From Cunninghamia lanceolata (taxonomy: Eukaryota; Streptophyta; Pinopsida; Cupressales; Cupressaceae), in contig BSBN01000242.1 in assembly GCA_027924645.1 (NCBI GenBank), positions 2,542,001 through 2,606,000 on the forward strand: a DNA stretch of 64,000 bases, given 5' to 3'. The notes under the pieces are model-generated. The model saw only the letters and a program-made list of their open reading frames with translations, ran no database searches and had not been told where the DNA came from. Below are positions 24,498 to 37,732 of the stretch, in pieces. Every line of letters begins with the position of its first letter. Within the stretch, counting starts at the first letter, position 1. Position numbers and translations under genes: made by a program.

Positions 24498-25944
24498 ATT
24501 GTTTCATTTAAATCTATTTGATGTTGTGTAGTTCATTGTTATGGTATAGACCACCATTTTATTGCATTGTTCTGGTGTAGACCACCATCTTTCTCTTTTG
24601 CATTTGTTGCATGTTGATGATTTCTTCCCCATGGACCAAGAAAGTAAATACTTTTAGTTTACTTTCTTTGTTGATTGCTCTTAACTCCTAGATGCACTTA
24701 GGATAGGAGCACACACTCATTTATTTTCTTTCAAATCATTTTTATTAATTTGTTTCTCATGGAGGTAGGAATACCGAAACCATGGCTTGCTTGAGGCAAG
24801 CTCCTTAGCAGTACAATCCCTCTCTTCTCTCATTTTGGAAATACTTCTTGGAGTAAGGACTTCACAACCGCACGGAGGCTTCATTTCCCTTCTTTCCTTT
24901 TGCTTTGTGTGATTTTCATAGCATAGTTGTTTCCTTTTGATATATTGTGTTCCCTAGATGATGTTCGGTATGTGTTGTGTTTAAATTTGTGTTGTGTAGA
25001 TATTCTAGGTCTATTAATACCTGGTAAATTTATTTTTTGTTGCATTTTAATGTCTAGCACAAACATCCTCATGGTACACTATCATCCAAGGTAGTGAGCT
25101 CCTCCCTCTAGCTACATGTTCCATTTTCTTATCTCTTTTTGCCTCTGCTATTTGTACATAGTTGTTCAGTTTCATCAATTTCGTTCTTTTCCCTTCATTG
25201 TCAAGCACCTAGTCTAGTTGTCTTTCTTTGATTGGAACATGTAGTAGTTTTGTTAAGACCTAGAGTAGGTTCTTAGACATATAATACCTTAGATAGTAGG
25301 ACCCGAGTGTATCGTTAGTGGAAAACTCCGTTGACTGAAGATATTCAATTAAGTAGTAATTTTTCCTACACTACACAATGATAGAAGGCAAGCTTGACAC
25401 TAATACAATATGCCTAGAGTGTTAATGCAATTTTGATGTTATGATCTTGTGATGATGCAATGAGTAATGGAGTTTTCTAATAATATTCCTAGATGTGTGT
25501 TCGATATGCTCTAGATTTTAGATTCTAGATGTTTGATAGATGATCAAAGTAAATTAGGGATTTTTCTTTTATATAACACCAAGGCATGCAATTGAAATTA
25601 TTTTTTGATTTAGTCATCTCATAACAGCTAAATGGAAGGAAATGTCTAGGCCTAAAATTAAAATTTTGAATTTTGAAATAGTTGCAATCATTTTTACAAA
25701 TCACAAATCTAAACCAAGGTAATGGAAAAATAAACTAAGGGTCATGTTTGGACTCTTGAATTGAGTGCAAATAGAATCAATCTAGGATTATGTTATTTGT
25801 CAAATTCCATGTAAAATACATCATTTACACACTAGCCAGAGAATCAATAAGAAAACAACAAGATAACAACAGTCAATAGAACAGAATAAAAACAAAAAAC
25901 CAAACACATACCACTTGATTAATTAGTATTGTTTCTCCAATCCT

Positions 25945-26458
25945 TACACATTTGAGCCATCATATGCTCCTAGGAAGAGGAGCTCTTCTGATGCTCAGTC
26001 TTCTATCTTTTACTAGCATCCATCTCCTTTGCCTGCTGAACTTTACGTTTCTCCAACTGGGTCTGAATATCTTTGACATAATAGGTTGTTTTCCTCATAA
26101 TGTCATTAGTGAACTTAGTCAAATCCTTGAGACCCTATTGTAGTATCACCATTCTCTATTGGTACATCTATAGCATATTAAACATATTAGTCTAGCTATC
26201 CTGACAAGTGGTACAGTCCATTCTCCTATGAAAAACTTTTTCAATCTCTTCCAGTCTATTTGCCATCTCATTCATCTAAGTATCTCTATAAAATTTTTCA
26301 TTCATCTCATACTTATTCAATTCATTCTGAAAGGTACTAGTGTCATTCCCTACATCTTCATATTCATTTTCACTGTAAGAGTCATTCCTTACATCCCCTT
26401 GGTCAAATTGAAAAGTTAAGTTAACATCTTCCCTCGACTCCTCCTCTTCATGCTGCAT
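25945..26458 (-). pseudogene. Degenerate charged, coiled-coil-like ORF
   Basis: Starting at 26458 the minus strand reads an acidic N-terminus (QHEEEESREDVNLTF). After one stop, largely the same frame continues with MANRLEEIEKVFHRRMDC and later KDIQTQLEKRKVQQAKEMDA. The heptad-like spacing and K/E/Q richness suggest a helical or coiled-coil protein. About five in-frame stops make it a pseudogene. It may derive from a transposon ORF or a host gene; I cannot tell which. Confidence 0.35.
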
Positions 26459-26929
26459 CTGTTGATCATTAATATCATTATTATTATTTTAGATTATATG
26501 TTACTTTACAATACTCTTTTATTAATGTGTTCAATTCTTAGAATCTTTAATGCATATATGGAGTTTATCATGCAACATTTATGGTTTTGTTATTGTGTCG
26601 ATTGGTGTTCCCCTCTATGAAAGAGTGAGATCTAATATAGGTGTAATAAAAAATTAATCGCTTGAAAACTCCAAAATGCATTGACTGACCATGAAATCAA
26701 TCTCAACCATTCTTATCAAGATCACAAACAATTATGTCTTTTATCAAAGTCACTTATGATTCATTCTACCTAGCAGTAGCTACACAATTTTATTGACTTC
26801 CTGATCAAACAAATTTTTCCACACCAAAATAAATGGGAATTATTATGTAGTTGTGGCATAAAGTGTGGAATTTATTTACCCTATAAAGTCTTTGTTGTGA
26901 AATTTACTAAACCTATCAATGTTGTAGGT

Positions 26930-27554
26930 TATAACCTAGTTGACATTATCATTGATGTTGTATGTTTCTACAAAAAGCTTATTTTGAGGGATAGTTTCAA
27001 AGCTAGGGGGTTCGAGTTTCTAGAGAAGCAATGAGTTCTCAATGTGTGGAGCAATAAAATTCATTATATTGTGAACCTCACACTGTTGACTCAAGTGAAG
27101 CTTTATGAGTGTCCTTTGACTAAGGTTGCAAATTATAGGGTTGTCAAGGGAGGATGATAATGATGGCAATGAAGAGGGTGATGAGGATGAAGAAGAAACT
27201 ATAATATTTGCTTTAAATAATAATAAATTATCATTCAAGGACTAATGAGATTGTTTTGGAGGTTCCTGGATCAATTCCCATGGAAATGATGAAGATGACG
27301 AAGAGGACATGTCATCTAAAGAGGAGGCAGCACAATTTCATGAATCAACTATGGTGAATTGGGTGAGAAGGATGATGACCTTGAGGATGAGCAAGAGGAG
27401 GTTCATGAAGGACGATGATCTTTTCAATTTCCTTGGCATTTTGAGTGTTTTCATGCTTTTGATTCATAATACTGTTCATCTTAATTTGGTTTCTTGCATC
27501 ATTGAATTGTCATTCTTTGAGATTGAAACAATATTGTATCTTGATACGTCCTAA
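26930..27554 (+). pseudogene. Possible decayed ORF with acidic tract
   Basis: Plus-strand text such as RDSFKARGFEFLEKQ and VNLTLLTQVKLYECPL is followed by a Glu/Asp-rich block (EDDNDGNEEGDEDEEE, about 27150-27200) and then an open 81-codon frame (27309-27554). Frames switch and stops occur. I do not recognise a domain. It may be an old gene or element fragment; confidence is low. Confidence 0.2.
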
Positions 27555-30120
27555 CATTTCAAATATTTTATTTTACACTTGCACTTCATCTAAAACAAAT
27601 TTTACCCCTTCTCATTGTCCTATCTTAATCTTACTGCATTCTTCATATTTGTAACAAAATTTATGTGCATCTACAAAATGTTTGACTATTAAAAATTTTT
27701 GTAATCTAATATTGCACAATCCTTTATCGTATGTTCTCTTGCACTTCCAACATTTGGAAGAATTAAGTAATTTCCTCTAGTTTTTTCGTTTTTGCTTTGT
27801 TTCAATTTAGTTTGTATCCATAATATTTTCAATCCAACACTTTCATGCTTCAATATAATTCATATCATTTGAATATGAAAGGAAAAATAGCTACATTCTT
27901 GTTGTCTCAAAAAATTAATTATATATGCACTAGGCTTAAATTAACTTTCTCTAAGATTTCTACATGTTTTTCTTAGCTTAGATTCATATCATATTTCCTA
28001 ATTTCTAAGGTAACCATTATTTTACAGCACTTTTATAATAAGTTTATTGATTGATTCATTATAAATAGAGGTATATTAGATGTCTTGAAAAGCATTCTTC
28101 ACTAATTTGGAGGTTTTCATTCAGCTCATTGCTTGCATCATTACAAAATCATAAAACTACAAACATAAAGTATAACACATCTTTTTTAATTATTCAATAA
28201 AATAGTTTTAAATTGTTGATAGATAGGTGAAGTAGGCTTATCTTAACTAGACTTATATGTTTTTATTTTCTTATTTTTCTTTTAATTATAATGATTGTAG
28301 GAAGATTTATAAATCCTACAACTCCTATTTTTGGTATGCTTGAATGTGTTTTTTGTTGTTTGTTTAGGCCAGTTCACTTTCATATAACTAGATTAGAATT
28401 TGGAGGCATTGATTTGCTAAGAACTTTCTAGTCTTTATTTTCCTTTCTAGCTTACTTCCCTAACTTGGTCTTTTGATATAGGTTTCCTAGAATCTTCCTT
28501 TGATTGTATTTATCATCTTTCTTATCCTTCTAAACATTTTGACTATACTATGTCAAGACTAGCCCCTCAAAGTTGGCAATATTCCTTGTGTGAAATAACT
28601 TATCAATAGACCTTTATCCATGAGAAGAGACAAAATCAATAGAACCCATGATTTTATGTGGAGCTATGTTTGAGGTAGAGCATGTGGCTTTCCTTTCATT
28701 TAGCACCCAAGATGTCCAAGGGATGACTAAATCATTCCTCCATCTTGTAGAACCTCCATTAGCTTTACCATATAGATCTTATTTAGATCTGTCTTCACCC
28801 CTACTTAGAATACAATAAACCCCTAACAACTTGTTGAACCATGTCATGAACAAACATTTCTTTGGATTCAACATCAACTTATCCTCTTGGAATATTTTCA
28901 TTTTCTCTTCCAAAACTCTCAAATGTATGATTCATTTCACACATTTGAAAAACATCTAGGACTTTGAATTTTTTTGTCCTAATATTTTCAAAGATCTAGA
29001 ATATGATCCTTTAGAAGGTGGTCTAACCAATGCACACCATGAGTGGTATGATATTATGAGAATATGTACTAGTTTTAATGACAAAGGTTGTCTTTAGATT
29101 ATCTTATTTTGTAATGTTAATATAATTAGCCACTAAATCCATTAAGAATTGAGAAAATCTTGTGTCTAACTGCTTCATCAAGGATGAAATATATGAACGA
29201 GATGAGGCATCAATTTGTTCTTGTGTTGTTTGTATTCAAGCGTTAGAAAAGAAAAATTATCTTCCCTTCCTCTTTGAAAATAATTATTATGAGTGGAACA
29301 CATATACTTTTCACAATTTGGGAGATTATCCCAATGTCCAACATCTTATCTATCATGACATGCACCTTCTTGATCTAAAAAATCTTAAATCATCCACATA
29401 GTGCTTTTAGACAGCATTCTAAAATTTATGAAAAATATTTTTTAGCACTTTTGGGCAATATTTTGAAGATTTCTAAAAATCTATTTTTTATTATTTTCCA
29501 TAATTTTGTATTTTACATTTTTTGGGCCCTTTGGAGTGAAATTTGGTGGTACAACCATTGGACCCTACTTACACTATGACCCATTCAAAATTGATTAGTT
29601 CATAGCCTAAGATTTACACATATATGAACTTCAAATTTCAAGTAACAAGCTACAAGTTATAATCTTGACAAGTATGAGTGCCAAAATTCAATAAATCCAA
29701 CTTACAGTTTTAATTTCTAACAGGTTTATGGACTTGTATGAGTGTCCATTTCAACTTCCAAGGAGACAAGTCACTACCTAGCATGGCGACTCTTCAATTC
29801 TAACCAAGAACCTTAATTTACTATTTTATTAAGTTTTTGTTTCTTGTATTATAAAACTATAAAATAGTTGGATTTGAAGCATATAATTAGAGTATAAGAC
29901 ATATAGATCTCCTACAAAGTCCATTTGTTTTACATAAGCTCTCAGTCAAAATAATAATCAATTCCTTTCAGCTATTCACTAGTTGTTAATCTTATCTTAT
30001 TTGAAATTCGTTCAATTGTTACTTATATGATAAGTTCCTTAACTAATATATCGTCCTCTAAATGACCATCTTAATTTGGATCACTTCTACACATACTTTA
30101 GGTTTATACAATATAGACTC

Positions 30121-30465
30121 CTCCATATGTGTTGTACTATAGACATCGATATCCATTACATGCACATCTCTCATGACATCTTTCCTCAAAGTTATGTATC
30201 TTCATGCAAATACATTAGCTTGTAAGCTAAATGCAACTAACTTTGAAATTGATGATATAAACAATTGAAACAAAGAGAATCAAATATAGAGCCCTCTTCC
30301 ATATGTGTTATACTATAGACATCGAAGTCCATTATGCACAGGTCTCACATCACCTTTCTTCAAAGCCATGTATCTTCATACAAATACATTGACTTGTAGA
30401 CTAAATACACTAGCTTTGCTATCAATGATATGAAAAATTGTGAGAAAGAGAATCAAATATAAAGC
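30121..30465. repeat. Direct tandem duplication, ~176-bp unit
   Basis: CCATATGTGTTGTACTATAG (from 30123) recurs from 30299 with small changes, and similarity continues through GTATCTTCAT.CAAATACATT and GAGAATCAAATATA in both units. It appears to be a simple two-copy tandem duplication, non-coding. Confidence 0.8.
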
Positions 30466-30492
30466 ATGAGAGATTACTTTAGTTGTAGACAA

Positions 30493-30495
<3 letters not shown>

Positions 30496-30552
<57 letters not shown>
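30496..30552. repeat. (TA)n microsatellite
   Basis: About 57 bp of uninterrupted TA dinucleotides. Confidence 0.97.
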
Positions 30553-30555
<3 letters not shown>

Positions 30556-30859
30556 GGATGTACTCATAAGCTTCTAGAGGAAGGAAAGTCCTAAGAGAAG
30601 AGATATGAAGATAGAGATACAACCTTTAAGAAATTACTCTACCTGTGTGATGTATTATGAGAAATAAGAATTTACAATAAAATTTTAAAATATATATGTA
30701 ATTGTCTCATATCGAATGTGACTTGCGTCTTATCATCTCCTCATAACTTAGAGGAAATTATGCCTAATTTATGTCTCAAGCTTAGCAATTGTCACTTAGC
30801 TTGTAGTGAACAAGGTAAGTGGTAGTAAGGTGGCTCCTAGTAGTTTGTATTTTCCTCCC

Positions 30860-31013
30860 CCAAAAATAATCCTAGGATATTATCATAATGATGAGAGAGT
30901 TATTTGTTCCTCTAAATTTGTGGGTAGTAAAGCTTAATTTGAATTATAAATTCAAATAGCATCTATTCTAAACTAAGAAGAATGTTCAACATGAAAGCAT
31001 TTTTGTCAATAAG
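30860..31013 (-). pseudogene. Gypsy integrase C-terminal relic, distal part
   Basis: Continuing on the minus strand from the fragment at 34001-35400, this side reads DKNAFMLNI and then a decayed continuation. Joined across the inserted LTR element, the two sides give the integrase pattern KPTHYG.YTIL...DKNAF.L, typical of plant Gypsy integrase C-terminal regions. The 5-bp duplication at 31009-31013 and 34001-34005 marks the break. Confidence 0.6.
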
Positions 31014-31454
31014 TATTGGTGTGATATTATATTCTACTTTATATTAAGTTTACTTATTACTTAAGTAATTAATATTATTTATTTAGTTAAATTAAGAAAA
31101 GAGCACATGCCAACTCCCTTGATTGATAAGATTCTTTACCACCTCTATATCACTCATCTCCTTCATTGATGGTAGTTAGGTGTCACATCTCCCTTATCAA
31201 GATGAATTTGCTTGACACCTCTGCTCCTATAGGTAAGTCAATCCTCTAGTTTATTGCTCTCCTCTAAAACATTTGTCACTCTCACTTGTACATGCTAGAG
31301 TCTATATATTGTAGTCAATTTTCTTGTTTTACATACTCTTGAATAAAAATATTAAAATCATATTATTCTATTCTTGTTTGCATTGAATTAGTGTCATTTT
31401 GTTGTTTTGATCTTAGGGAGATTTAATATTACATAATCTTTATTAAATCTAACA
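31014..31454 (+). repeat. 5' LTR of the non-coding element
   Basis: 441 bp, TATTGGTGTGATATT...TCTAACA, paired with 33552-34000. Confidence 0.9.
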
Positions 31455-33551
31455 TGATATCAAAGCCATTATGTCATGGAGTTAATCTATTTTTAGGTTT
31501 TGAGTGCTCATGGATAAAAGTTCCTCACATATATGATAAATGGCGGAGCTATTCTAAGCTCACCAATGTGTCCGAAACAATCAAATTAACTAGGATCCAC
31601 TATTATTTTGTCTAAATAAGACAAACATGAAGGTGACCAAAGGAAGGGTTTTCTTTGATTTTTACAGGAAGTGACCTACTAAACATTGCATCCAAAAGTA
31701 TGAAATCTATAACAATCAATAATAAACAAGTTTATGTTGAACTCTATCTTGAGGCAAAAAAATTGGTTCTGGACACATTGTCCAAGATAATAACTTGTAA
31801 CGGTATAATTTTTTTATTTTTTTGAGATCTAAAGAAAAAGTGTATTTTTGAAAAAAAAAAAAAAATTTGCAACTCATTTTTAGTTTTAAAAAAATATATA
31901 TCAAAAAAGTCAAAAAAAGAAAATTGAAAAGGCCCCCAACCATTTCCCATAGGTCGTGGCCTACGCAAAAGGGTCGTAGTGCTTAGTGGGAGGCACGACC
32001 TTCACTACCAAGCCACAACTTGCGGTGTGAGGTGGGGCTACCACCACTAGATCCTAGCCCCAAAAGGCTTGAGCATCCTCTTTTTTTTCTATGTTTTAAA
32101 ATTACTTTCGAAAAAATTCAACAAGCCTATGTGGCATTACCAATATGGTGATCCCTCCTCCATACAACCTATGTGGGATTTGTTAATTTTTGGTAACAAT
32201 TATATTAAATGGTAAATCTGCCATTTTGGCAATGTTTGTTGGTATCCCACAATTTTAGTTGCTTCTCTAAAGTTGGTAGCATGAACTTTAAATTTGGCAG
32301 TGTTTCACTAAATTTAACTTTGTTCCTCTAGATATAGAGGTTTTCTAATTTATCTGGTAGATTTTTACCTTTGTGACATTTTTGTTAAAATTGTTAAAGT
32401 TGGCAAATTTTGCTAAATTGGTGGAGATTTTGGCTATGGTTCCAAATTTGATTGAGGGTTCTCATCCCCTCTCTTACGAGGTCAACTTCAAAAGGCCATA
32501 TCTTCATCATACAAAGGTAATTTTTAGTCCAGTTTTTTTTTAATGGGCCAAAATTTTATGAATTTTGTGATTATATAATCAATTTATGCTCATGACTATT
32601 GGTATTTTCAAATATCAATTTTCTCTTAGAATTTGTTTACAACTGCAATTTTTGAACTTCTAGGTCTCACAACTTTCACAAACGGACTCAAATTTGAGTA
32701 CCATTTTTAATAGGTGGATATTTTTTCAAGAACTACATAATGGTGCTAGCTATTTGTTCTTATGTTGCCATTTGATGGTACTTTCAACTTTTTGGTCCAC
32801 ATTAGACATTGTAAAATTTAAAAAAATTAGCATCCACTTTATAAACGCAATAATTTATAAGTGATAAACATTGTACCTTGCTAAGGGTGTTTAAATTGAA
32901 CTGTTTGGGGGTTGTTTAATACAAACATACTTATCTTATAAAGTGTCACCACCCATGTTATTACAAAATAAAGTTTCATCATGGGAAGGATTAATTCATG
33001 TGCTTGTAGTGTTTCTATACAATAGGACATATTGTGGGATGAGTAGTGTAATCACATGACATACATTATGATTCCACCTCCATTTTGATGAAAACTCACA
33101 CCGTGTTGCATCAACTATTGTGGATCCTCGTGCTCTCCCCTACATTATACTTATGACTTGACACATCCCAATTCACATCAATTCACATCTCAAATTGAGA
33201 GTCATTTGTCTACTGTAAATGTTCTTGAATCTTGCATTTGATTCACATTGGTTCACATCTAAAATTGAAAATCATAAATATTATGTTCAATATTCCCAAA
33301 TCTTCATGGTACTTGATCCAATCAATTGATTTTAGTTACAATTTAGCATCAATATTGAGGTAAACAAGCAGCTTCTAAATTCATTCATCTACCTCTCCTT
33401 AGGTTAGAGTTTTTCTACAAGTTTTCTCTCTTCTTCTAAGGGGGTGCACTCTCTTTGTATGCTGGGCTTCTTTCAAATTGTACATGGGTACTTGATATGG
33501 CTTGTCTCGTTAGAGCACATTTCTCTATTACCTCAATTGCACTTAAGGGGG

Positions 33552-34000
33552 TGTTGGTGTAATATTATATTGCACCTTATATTAAATTTACTTAGTCAAT
33601 TAATACTATTTACTTAGGTAAATTAGGAAATAAAACCACATATCAACTCTCGTCAACTCCCTTGATTGATGAGATCATTTGTTGCCTCTATCTCATTCAT
33701 CTCCTTGATTGACAATAGTTAGATGTCACATCTCCCTCATCAAGATAAGTTCATTTGGTACCTTTGCTCCTATAGTTGAGTCAATCCTTTAATTTATTGT
33801 TCTCCTCTGTGACACTTGCCACCTTAACTTGTGCATGCCTAGAGTCTATATATTATATTTTATTCCTAGTTTTACATACTCTTGAATACAAATATTCAAA
33901 TTGGGTATTATTTTAATCTTATTTGCATTTGAATTGGTGTCATCTTGTTCTTGTAATCTTAGGGAGATTTAATATTGCATAATCTTTATTAAATCTAACA
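33552..34000 (+). repeat. 3' LTR of the non-coding element
   Basis: 449 bp, TGTTGGTGTAATATT...TCTAACA, followed by the target duplication ATAAG. Confidence 0.9.
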
Positions 34001-35400
34001 ATAAGCTACAAAATAGTATAAGTCCCATAATGAGTAGGTTTAAACTTAGGTTGTTCTAATATATAAATTTATGTCCATCCAAGTATAGCTAAACTTTATT
34101 GCCAAACTAAAAATGTGGAAAAATTCAAATTCAATAATCAAGCTCTTTTTATTTGGATTGAGTCTTAATAACATACCACAAAAATATGTATGGACTTTAT
34201 CTAAATGTTAGAAAAAAGAGGATTTAGATTGCTAATTTTGTTAATGAAATAAGAAATTATGGTAGGACTACCATAATCTCATAAGAACAAGGGATCAATA
34301 CCTATAGTAATCCTTAAATGAAGAATGTCATGTATAGTTAAAATCTATGTCGTATTACACAAAGATTAAGTATTCCATGGCTTATTAAATTTGTGATATT
34401 TGCAAAGAGTGTGAACCAAATTGTGGTTGAATGTTATAATCTTGGTATCAACTTATGGATGAAAGGATGTAGAGAACCTCAATTGACAACCCTAAATCTT
34501 ACACAAGGTTTTCTAAATATGATTTAAGAAGGTTGAGCTAGATAATAGTAGAAATATCCACTGAAATATCTACAATCTTGTTGATTGGAACAAATATCGC
34601 CATTTATAAAAAAATTGTAGACAAAACAAATATGCAATCATTTTCCTAAGAGTAAGTGGAAATTCACTAATAAAGTCCATGGGAATGCATTACAAAGGCA
34701 TAGAAGGAGCTAGAAGTCAGCAATACAAACCAATCTTTCTATTAGAAGGCATAGATTGGATGCATGGTGAATATCTCTTTATAAACATTCCATGTGCTTC
34801 CTTGTAGAAGGCCAATAAAAATATCTTGGAAATTGTTACAATTTTTTTATTGTCCCAAATAGACCACCATGTAATGGGGAAAATGTGTTCTCTAATCAAT
34901 ACAAGGTGAGTTAAAACATGTAGAACACAAATTTAATTTAATGTGTATTACAAACTATCTCTTAATTTATAATTAAGAGGAATTGATCCAACTTGTGGAT
35001 CCATGAAATAAAATGACATCTAATCTTCATATATAATAAATCTAGAATTGAGAATATGGAAGACCTTAGAAGTAGGTGTGCTAACATATCAACAACTCTA
35101 TTCTAAGCAATCCCTTCTTTAATAAGGAGATTAAAGTGATAAATATAAGACAAATTAATGTCCTTATATCCTCGAAGATAAATTCAAAAACTTGAGGGAT
35201 GCAACACGTCCATTACTTTAGTAGTTTACCTATGCATATAATTATTTTCCAAATGCATCGTAGTTCTCTATTTCTGCATAAAATAATAGTGTACAACAGG
35301 GTGATGTCCTTGTTTTAGAACATCCCGTATGGAATAATCAAAGGTATATGTTTCCATCTCACAAGAATGATGTAGATCAAGAATGGAAGGCACTAGAGTT
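34001..35400 (-). pseudogene. Gypsy RNase H-integrase relic (interrupted)
   Basis: Reading the minus strand from right to left with frameshifts: near 35390-35060 there is decayed RNase H text (ETYTFDYSIRDVLKQG, then LIKEGIA.NRVVDMLA). Near 34900-34700 comes an integrase zinc-binding region (CIQSMPSNRKIGLY), then PMDFISEFPLTLRK for the start of the catalytic core, then FSTSFHP.VDTK and FNHNLVHTLCKYH around the catalytic Glu region near 34490-34400. This order and text match plant Ty3/Gypsy pol. Many stops and frameshifts show it is old. It is split by the LTR element at 31014-34000, and its tail lies at 30860-31013. Confidence 0.7.
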
Positions 35401-35779
35401 TGAAAAAAATGAATCCTTGAGTTAAAAAAATGCTTTAGTTGTTAGTGCATTCAATGGGAAAGGCTTTGTGCTAAATAGTTGATCAAGTGATCCAATAATG
35501 AGACTAATGTAAAATTATGCATTAGATGATGTTGACTAATCATGTAAAGTCTAAAAATATCATTTACTAAAAATAACCTATGAAAAACAACTTAATCCAA
35601 AAATGGAAAGTGAATCAATTCATTAACTGGGATATCCATAAATGTATAACATTTGCAAGTTTCCAATATAAGTAAAGTACATCTACAAGCACAAGAAGGA
35701 AATATTATTACATCTTTTCAATTGTTCCAAACACATCAATAATACATTAGTGAAAAGTACAGTTACATATTTGGCTAAA

Positions 35780-37684
35780 CAAGCCATACAAGGACCAGTA
35801 CAATGAAATATCCATCTTGAGTCACATAACATAAGAAACCTGTCTTCAGCTACCATGACCCACCGGTCTTCCGCAAGCTGAAGTCAAGAGCATGGTTAAG
35901 GTGCTTTTCCACCCAACCACGAAGCACTACACTTCCCCGAGTTTCTTCCTAACTCGAATAAATCTCTGACCTTGCATGAGGAGCCTAGCAACTTGGAACG
36001 GATGGGTAGGAGGGAATTCTTGATGCAAGCCTGATGCCTATATGCACTCTAAACTAGAATGACATATGTCTTCCATGTAGGATGTGACAAAGATAAACAA
36101 ATAAATAAATACAACTAGGCTTTTATTTTCCATCTATTTCAATGGTACATCTAGCTTTGGCCAAAATAATAAAAATAAAGTGGTAAAACTTGAAAAAGAA
36201 GTTTACCATCTCTATGAATCCACACTCAGTAGATCCTGTCTTGGAAGGTAAGCTCTACCTTACACATAGCAAAATGAAATACTACTATTGTTATAACAGA
36301 CATACTAGCATCTGCACTCAACTAAGAAAACTACTTAATCATTTACGACAAAATCCGTTTAAGAAAACTACTTAAAACATAATACTCAAGACTTACCATT
36401 CCCAACTTACACACATAATCTAAGAAGTTTAATTAAGTTGATATCATAGATTCAATTCTAAATGTATATATATCCTTCAAAGATTAGGCACTATTTATGA
36501 ACACCGAGATCCTATAGATGGGGTAAGACAAAATATAAATTTAACATTCTATCACTCATCCAACTCAAAGTATAAATTATTGTCAAGGTAAAAGACGTGC
36601 TTTATCTAAAATAAGATACCACAGATGCTACTAACCATTTATACCAATCTGGTTAGAATAAAGCTAATTTAAAGACTATTACATCAATTACTTGCTCATC
36701 TAATATACCATACCAATTTTTACTAAGGAAAATACAATACAAAACCTTTTATTATTTTAAACCAAATTACATTCATTTCTAAGATCAATAAATCTATATT
36801 TATACACAAATAAGGTAACTAAACCTACTTTTTTGTTAATAATGATTTAAAAGAAGACTATGCAAGTAAACGACCACAAGGTAATAAATGCTTTCTAGTT
36901 TATATATGATAAATTTCTATCACTTGGTATCCACTAATTCATCATAAATAAAGAAACTGACCTATATTGAAGCCCTTTCTATGATGAAAATTTATACAAG
37001 AAAAACCTGGGGCTTTTATTAGGCAAATTTATACAAAGTTGAAGTTAATAAAAGAACATGAAAAAAAGGTGGTTGTGTGAGGATGGCTCAACATGCCAAT
37101 CGCTGAAAGAACACCTCAGAGAGATGTCTTCACATGGAATGCAATAATAGTAAATCTGAAACAATCTATCTCATTATGGTTGATATAGCAGATAAAAGGC
37201 AAAGCACTAGTTGCCAAAAGAACTCCTATAAACTGTTGGAATGAGCTTTTTAGGTAACCATATGAAGGTTGCAACACTATAAGGATTGGAGTACAGTTCA
37301 AGGAAATAACATGAATACCGACTTGCTTAAATCAAGATTTAACCCATGGTACAACGACTAAAAGGACAACTGATTATAATGTTTAATGTAGCTTAATAGC
37401 TTAAGTTTCGATATTATAATAAGAAAAGTTTGGTGCCCAAGAACACCAAAAATAGTAGGAAGAGATGCTCATCAAACCACAAGAAACACAACGGAAAAAT
37501 AATAATGGTGATAACTGAAAGATCACCCAGCAATTCAATACATATATTCTATGTAAATCAGTCAAGGAAAAAGGGTCATGTTTGCATGCTATATATTCTG
37601 CTGCCCAGAAAATAGATGTAATGCATCTAGCGACTGACAAATAAATCTTGTTCTAATAACAAGTTTAACATAAATCTTAGTAAT

Positions 37685-37732
<48 letters not shown>

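Larger units (their letters stand above)
12951..25553. repeat. Tandem duplication, unit 2 (12.6 kb)
   Basis: Second copy of the 1763-12950 segment. It is longer mainly because of a solo LTR at 23256-24497. It also has about 180 bp near 17200-17380 that unit 1 lacks, and it lacks about 28 bp of TA-rich sequence found near 2750 in unit 1. The end is placed where similarity to the unit 1 end (TTTGATAGATGATCAAA) stops, around 25550. Confidence 0.92.
25554..30120. other. AT-rich region with only weak coding traces
   Basis: Outside the two pseudogene candidates listed separately I see no supported gene. A plus-strand frame at 29162-29401 (79 codons) and a stretch around 28760-28970 read as protein-like text but cannot be assigned. 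No LTR pair, primer site or polypurine tract was found here. Confidence 0.4.
31014..34000 (+). mobile_element. Complete non-coding LTR element inserted in a Gypsy relic
   Basis: The 5' LTR is 31014-31454 and the 3' LTR 33552-34000 (441 and 449 bp). They share GTCACATCTCCCT.ATCAAGAT and end AAATCTAACA. Directly after the 5' LTR, TGATATCAAAGC (31455-31466) is a slightly mutated tRNA-iMet primer site. Directly before the 3' LTR, ACTTAAGGGGG (33541-33551) is the polypurine tract. The perfect target duplication ATAAG lies at 31009-31013 and 34001-34005. The 2.1-kb interior has stops in all frames, an A-run near 31848 and an unusually GC-rich patch at 31933-32070, with no gag or pol. It must have been mobilised in trans. 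The first base pair of the 5' LTR is TA where the 3' LTR has TG. Confidence 0.93.

Noticed and set aside
28760..28970. Plus-strand text resembling RT (MNKHFFGF, NIFIFSSKTLK)
   Set aside because: Only a short, stop-containing match without a catalytic motif; too weak to annotate.
30376..30567. Small ORF spanning the TA run
   Set aside because: Its Tyr-Ile repeat is only the translation of (TA)n.
31848..31864. Poly-A run as a retroposon tail
   Set aside because: It is internal to a complete LTR element and not at an insertion boundary, so it does not mark a LINE or processed pseudogene.
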